Below are positions 6,976-8,166 of a DNA stretch of 8,166 nt, one piece after another. The stretch is from an uncultured Flavobacteriia bacterium (GTDB lineage Bacteria; Bacteroidota; Bacteroidia; Flavobacteriales_D; Crocinitomicaceae). Under the pieces are notes generated by a model. That model was not told the origin of the DNA, ran no database searches, and saw only the letters and a list, made by a program, of their open reading frames with translations. Made by a program: the position numbers and the translations under genes. The stretch spans positions 1-8,166 of the forward strand of contig CAISOQ010000080.1 in the NCBI GenBank assembly GCA_903887095.1, given 5' to 3'. Within the stretch, counting starts at the first letter, position 1, and each line of letters starts with the position of its first letter.

Positions 6976-8166
6976 ATGCTTAAAAATTACCTGTTGATTT
7001 TGACACTTTTGGGATGCTTTATGCATTCTAGAGCTTCCCATGTCATGGGTGGAGAAATCACATGGACTTGTCAAGGTGGAAATTATGTTTTTACTTTGGT
7101 TTTTTACCGTGATTGCAATGGAGCAGATGTGAATTCGGTTTCTGAGACAATTCGAGTTTGGAACCATCCTACGGTCACTTCGATTACACTTCCATTTGCA
7201 TCACGAACTGATATTTCTCCATCATGCAATCCTGTCGCTGGATCTCCTTCTCCACTCGTTTGTGGCTCTGGGACATCCGGTGGAAATGGTATTGGAGCAA
7301 TAGAAAAAGTGGTTTATCGAAGCGCCCCAATTGGTTTAAGTGGAACTCCTCCTGCTCAGGGATGGATATTTACCTATGAAAATTTTTCGCGAAGCGGAGC
7401 AATAACAAATATTGTCAATCCATCCAGTTATGGAATTACGCTCGCTGCAAAAATGTTTGCCAATCCATTTAGTTCAAGTGGCTGTAATGATTCGTCCCCT
7501 GTTTTTTTGCAAGAACCCTATTTTGTAAGTTGCGCTGGCGAACCATATGTATACAATATGAATCCTGTAGATCCTGATCTCGATTCAATAGCCGTTGATT
7601 TTGGTGTTCCATTTAATAATTTTCCAAGTGGCATTTATTCACCACCAACCAATCCCATCCCTGTTCCTTTTGATATCGGATTTTCATACAATTCCCCAAC
7701 TCCAGGTCCATCACTGAGCCCGGGAAGTATAGCAGCTCAAGTAAACAATATAACTGGAGAATTGTCCTTCACCTCTTTTTTAGCAGGTAATTACGTTGTG
7801 AAAATCAATGTAAAAAGTTATCGTCATGGTATTTTAATCTCTGAAGTAGAACGAGAAATGCAATTGGTAGTTATGGCTTGTAATTCAACCAATAATGCCC
7901 CTGTAATCACCCCACCATTTTCAGGTGGAACGAGCTACACAACAACAGTAAATGCAGGGTCCCTTGTCAATTTCAACTTGGGTTCTTCTGATTTGGAACT
8001 ACTTCAAGATGGTTCGCCGCAACACAATATTCTTTCGGCTTCTGGTCCAATGTTTGGTGCAGGATTATCCAGTACAACTGGTTGCGCTATCTCACCCTGT
8101 GCAACGTTGAACCCTTCTCCATTAATTTCAGGGGTTCAAGGAGTTTCGACCAATTTTAATTGGCAA
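6976..8166 (+). CDS. Large secreted surface protein, probable T9SS cargo (5' part, cut by the window edge)
   Basis: The frame is open from ATG 6976 to the last base (397 codons, no stop). Residues 1-20 (MLKNYLLILTLLGCFMHSRA) are a signal peptide, with probable cleavage before SHVMGGEIT. An LLGC at 11-14 looks like a weak lipobox, but the conserved mature start argues against a lipoprotein. The mature N-terminus 'SHVMGGEITWTC' (21-32) with 'FYRDCNG' (43-49) is a recognisable opening of very large Flavobacteriales surface proteins, which usually continue through Ig/cadherin/PKD-like repeats to a gliding-motility-associated or T9SS C-terminal domain (not visible here). Further on, 'MNPVDPDLDSIAVDFG', 'TGELSFTSFLAGNYVVKINV' and 'CNSTNNAPVI' look like cadherin- or putative-Ig-type beta-sandwich units. 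Cysteines at 32, 47, 84, 96, 170, 186, 302, 370 and 375 suggest disulphides in an exported protein. Exact function not known. Confidence 0.88.
   Translation, partial: MLKNYLLILTLLGCFMHSRASHVMGGEITWTCQGGNYVFTLVFYRDCNGADVNSVSETIRVWNHPTVTSITLPFASRTDISPSCNPVAGSPSPLVCGSGTSGGNGIGAIEKVVYRSAPIGLSGTPPAQGWIFTYENFSRSGAITNIVNPSSYGITLAAKMFANPFSSSGCNDSSPVFLQEPYFVSCAGEPYVYNMNPVDPDLDSIAVDFGVPFNNFPSGIYSPPTNPIPVPFDIGFSYNSPTPGPSLSPGSIAAQVNNITGELSFTSFLAGNYVVKINVKSYRHGILISEVEREMQLVVMACNSTNNAPVITPPFSGGTSYTTTVNAGSLVNFNLGSSDLELLQDGSPQHNILSASGPMFGAGLSSTTGCAISPCATLNPSPLISGVQGVSTNFNWQ

Noticed and set aside
6964..7167. Minus-strand 67-codon frame
   Set aside because: Antisense to the signal peptide and 'SHVMGGEITWTC' start of the secreted protein, which is far better supported.

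Overview
The window looks like chromosomal DNA from a Bacteroidota bacterium, most likely order Flavobacteriales. The reasons are AT-rich genes with weak Shine-Dalgarno signals, a secreted protein opening with an 'ENKGQWP' domain followed by SBBP beta-propeller repeats, and a second secreted protein beginning 'SHVMGGEITWTC...YRDCNG'. Both layouts are typical of the large surface proteins exported by the type IX secretion system (T9SS) of gliding Bacteroidota. The C-termini that would carry a T9SS sorting domain lie outside the window. The assignment comes from protein style only; no rRNA or other marker is present.

Layout. (1) Positions 1-3295, minus strand, hold one very large surface-protein gene, or the remains of one. 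Its 5' part (3295 to 1583) encodes a signal peptide, a DUF7948-like domain and SBBP repeats. It stops at the edge of a Thr-Pro repeat because of a reading-frame break. The other frame is open from 1652 to the left edge. It encodes 111 residues of strictly alternating Thr-X, then two glycine-rich 'YLVVAGGG' modules resembling those of viral and environmental adhesins. Restoring one missing AACA unit at the break joins the two halves in frame and in exact repeat register. (2) Positions 3296-3461 are a short divergent intergenic region. (3) Positions 3462-6914, plus strand, are a tight three-gene operon: an FMN-dependent nitronate monooxygenase/FabK-like oxidoreductase, a catalytic M16 zinc peptidase, and its catalytically dead M16 partner. 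The junctions overlap by 1 and 11 bases. (4) From 6976 to the right edge, plus strand, is the 5' part of a second large secreted protein, cut off by the window end.

How the genes work together. The two M16 subunits are predicted to form a heterodimer: one carries the zinc site (HxxEH...E) and the other carries the Arg/Tyr pair known in the family for substrate binding. Neither shows a signal peptide, so the complex is predicted to be cytoplasmic. Why a flavin oxidoreductase is translationally coupled to it is not apparent. The flanking genes are cell-surface proteins without an obvious functional link to the operon. The most unusual part is the broken, repeat-rich gene on the left.
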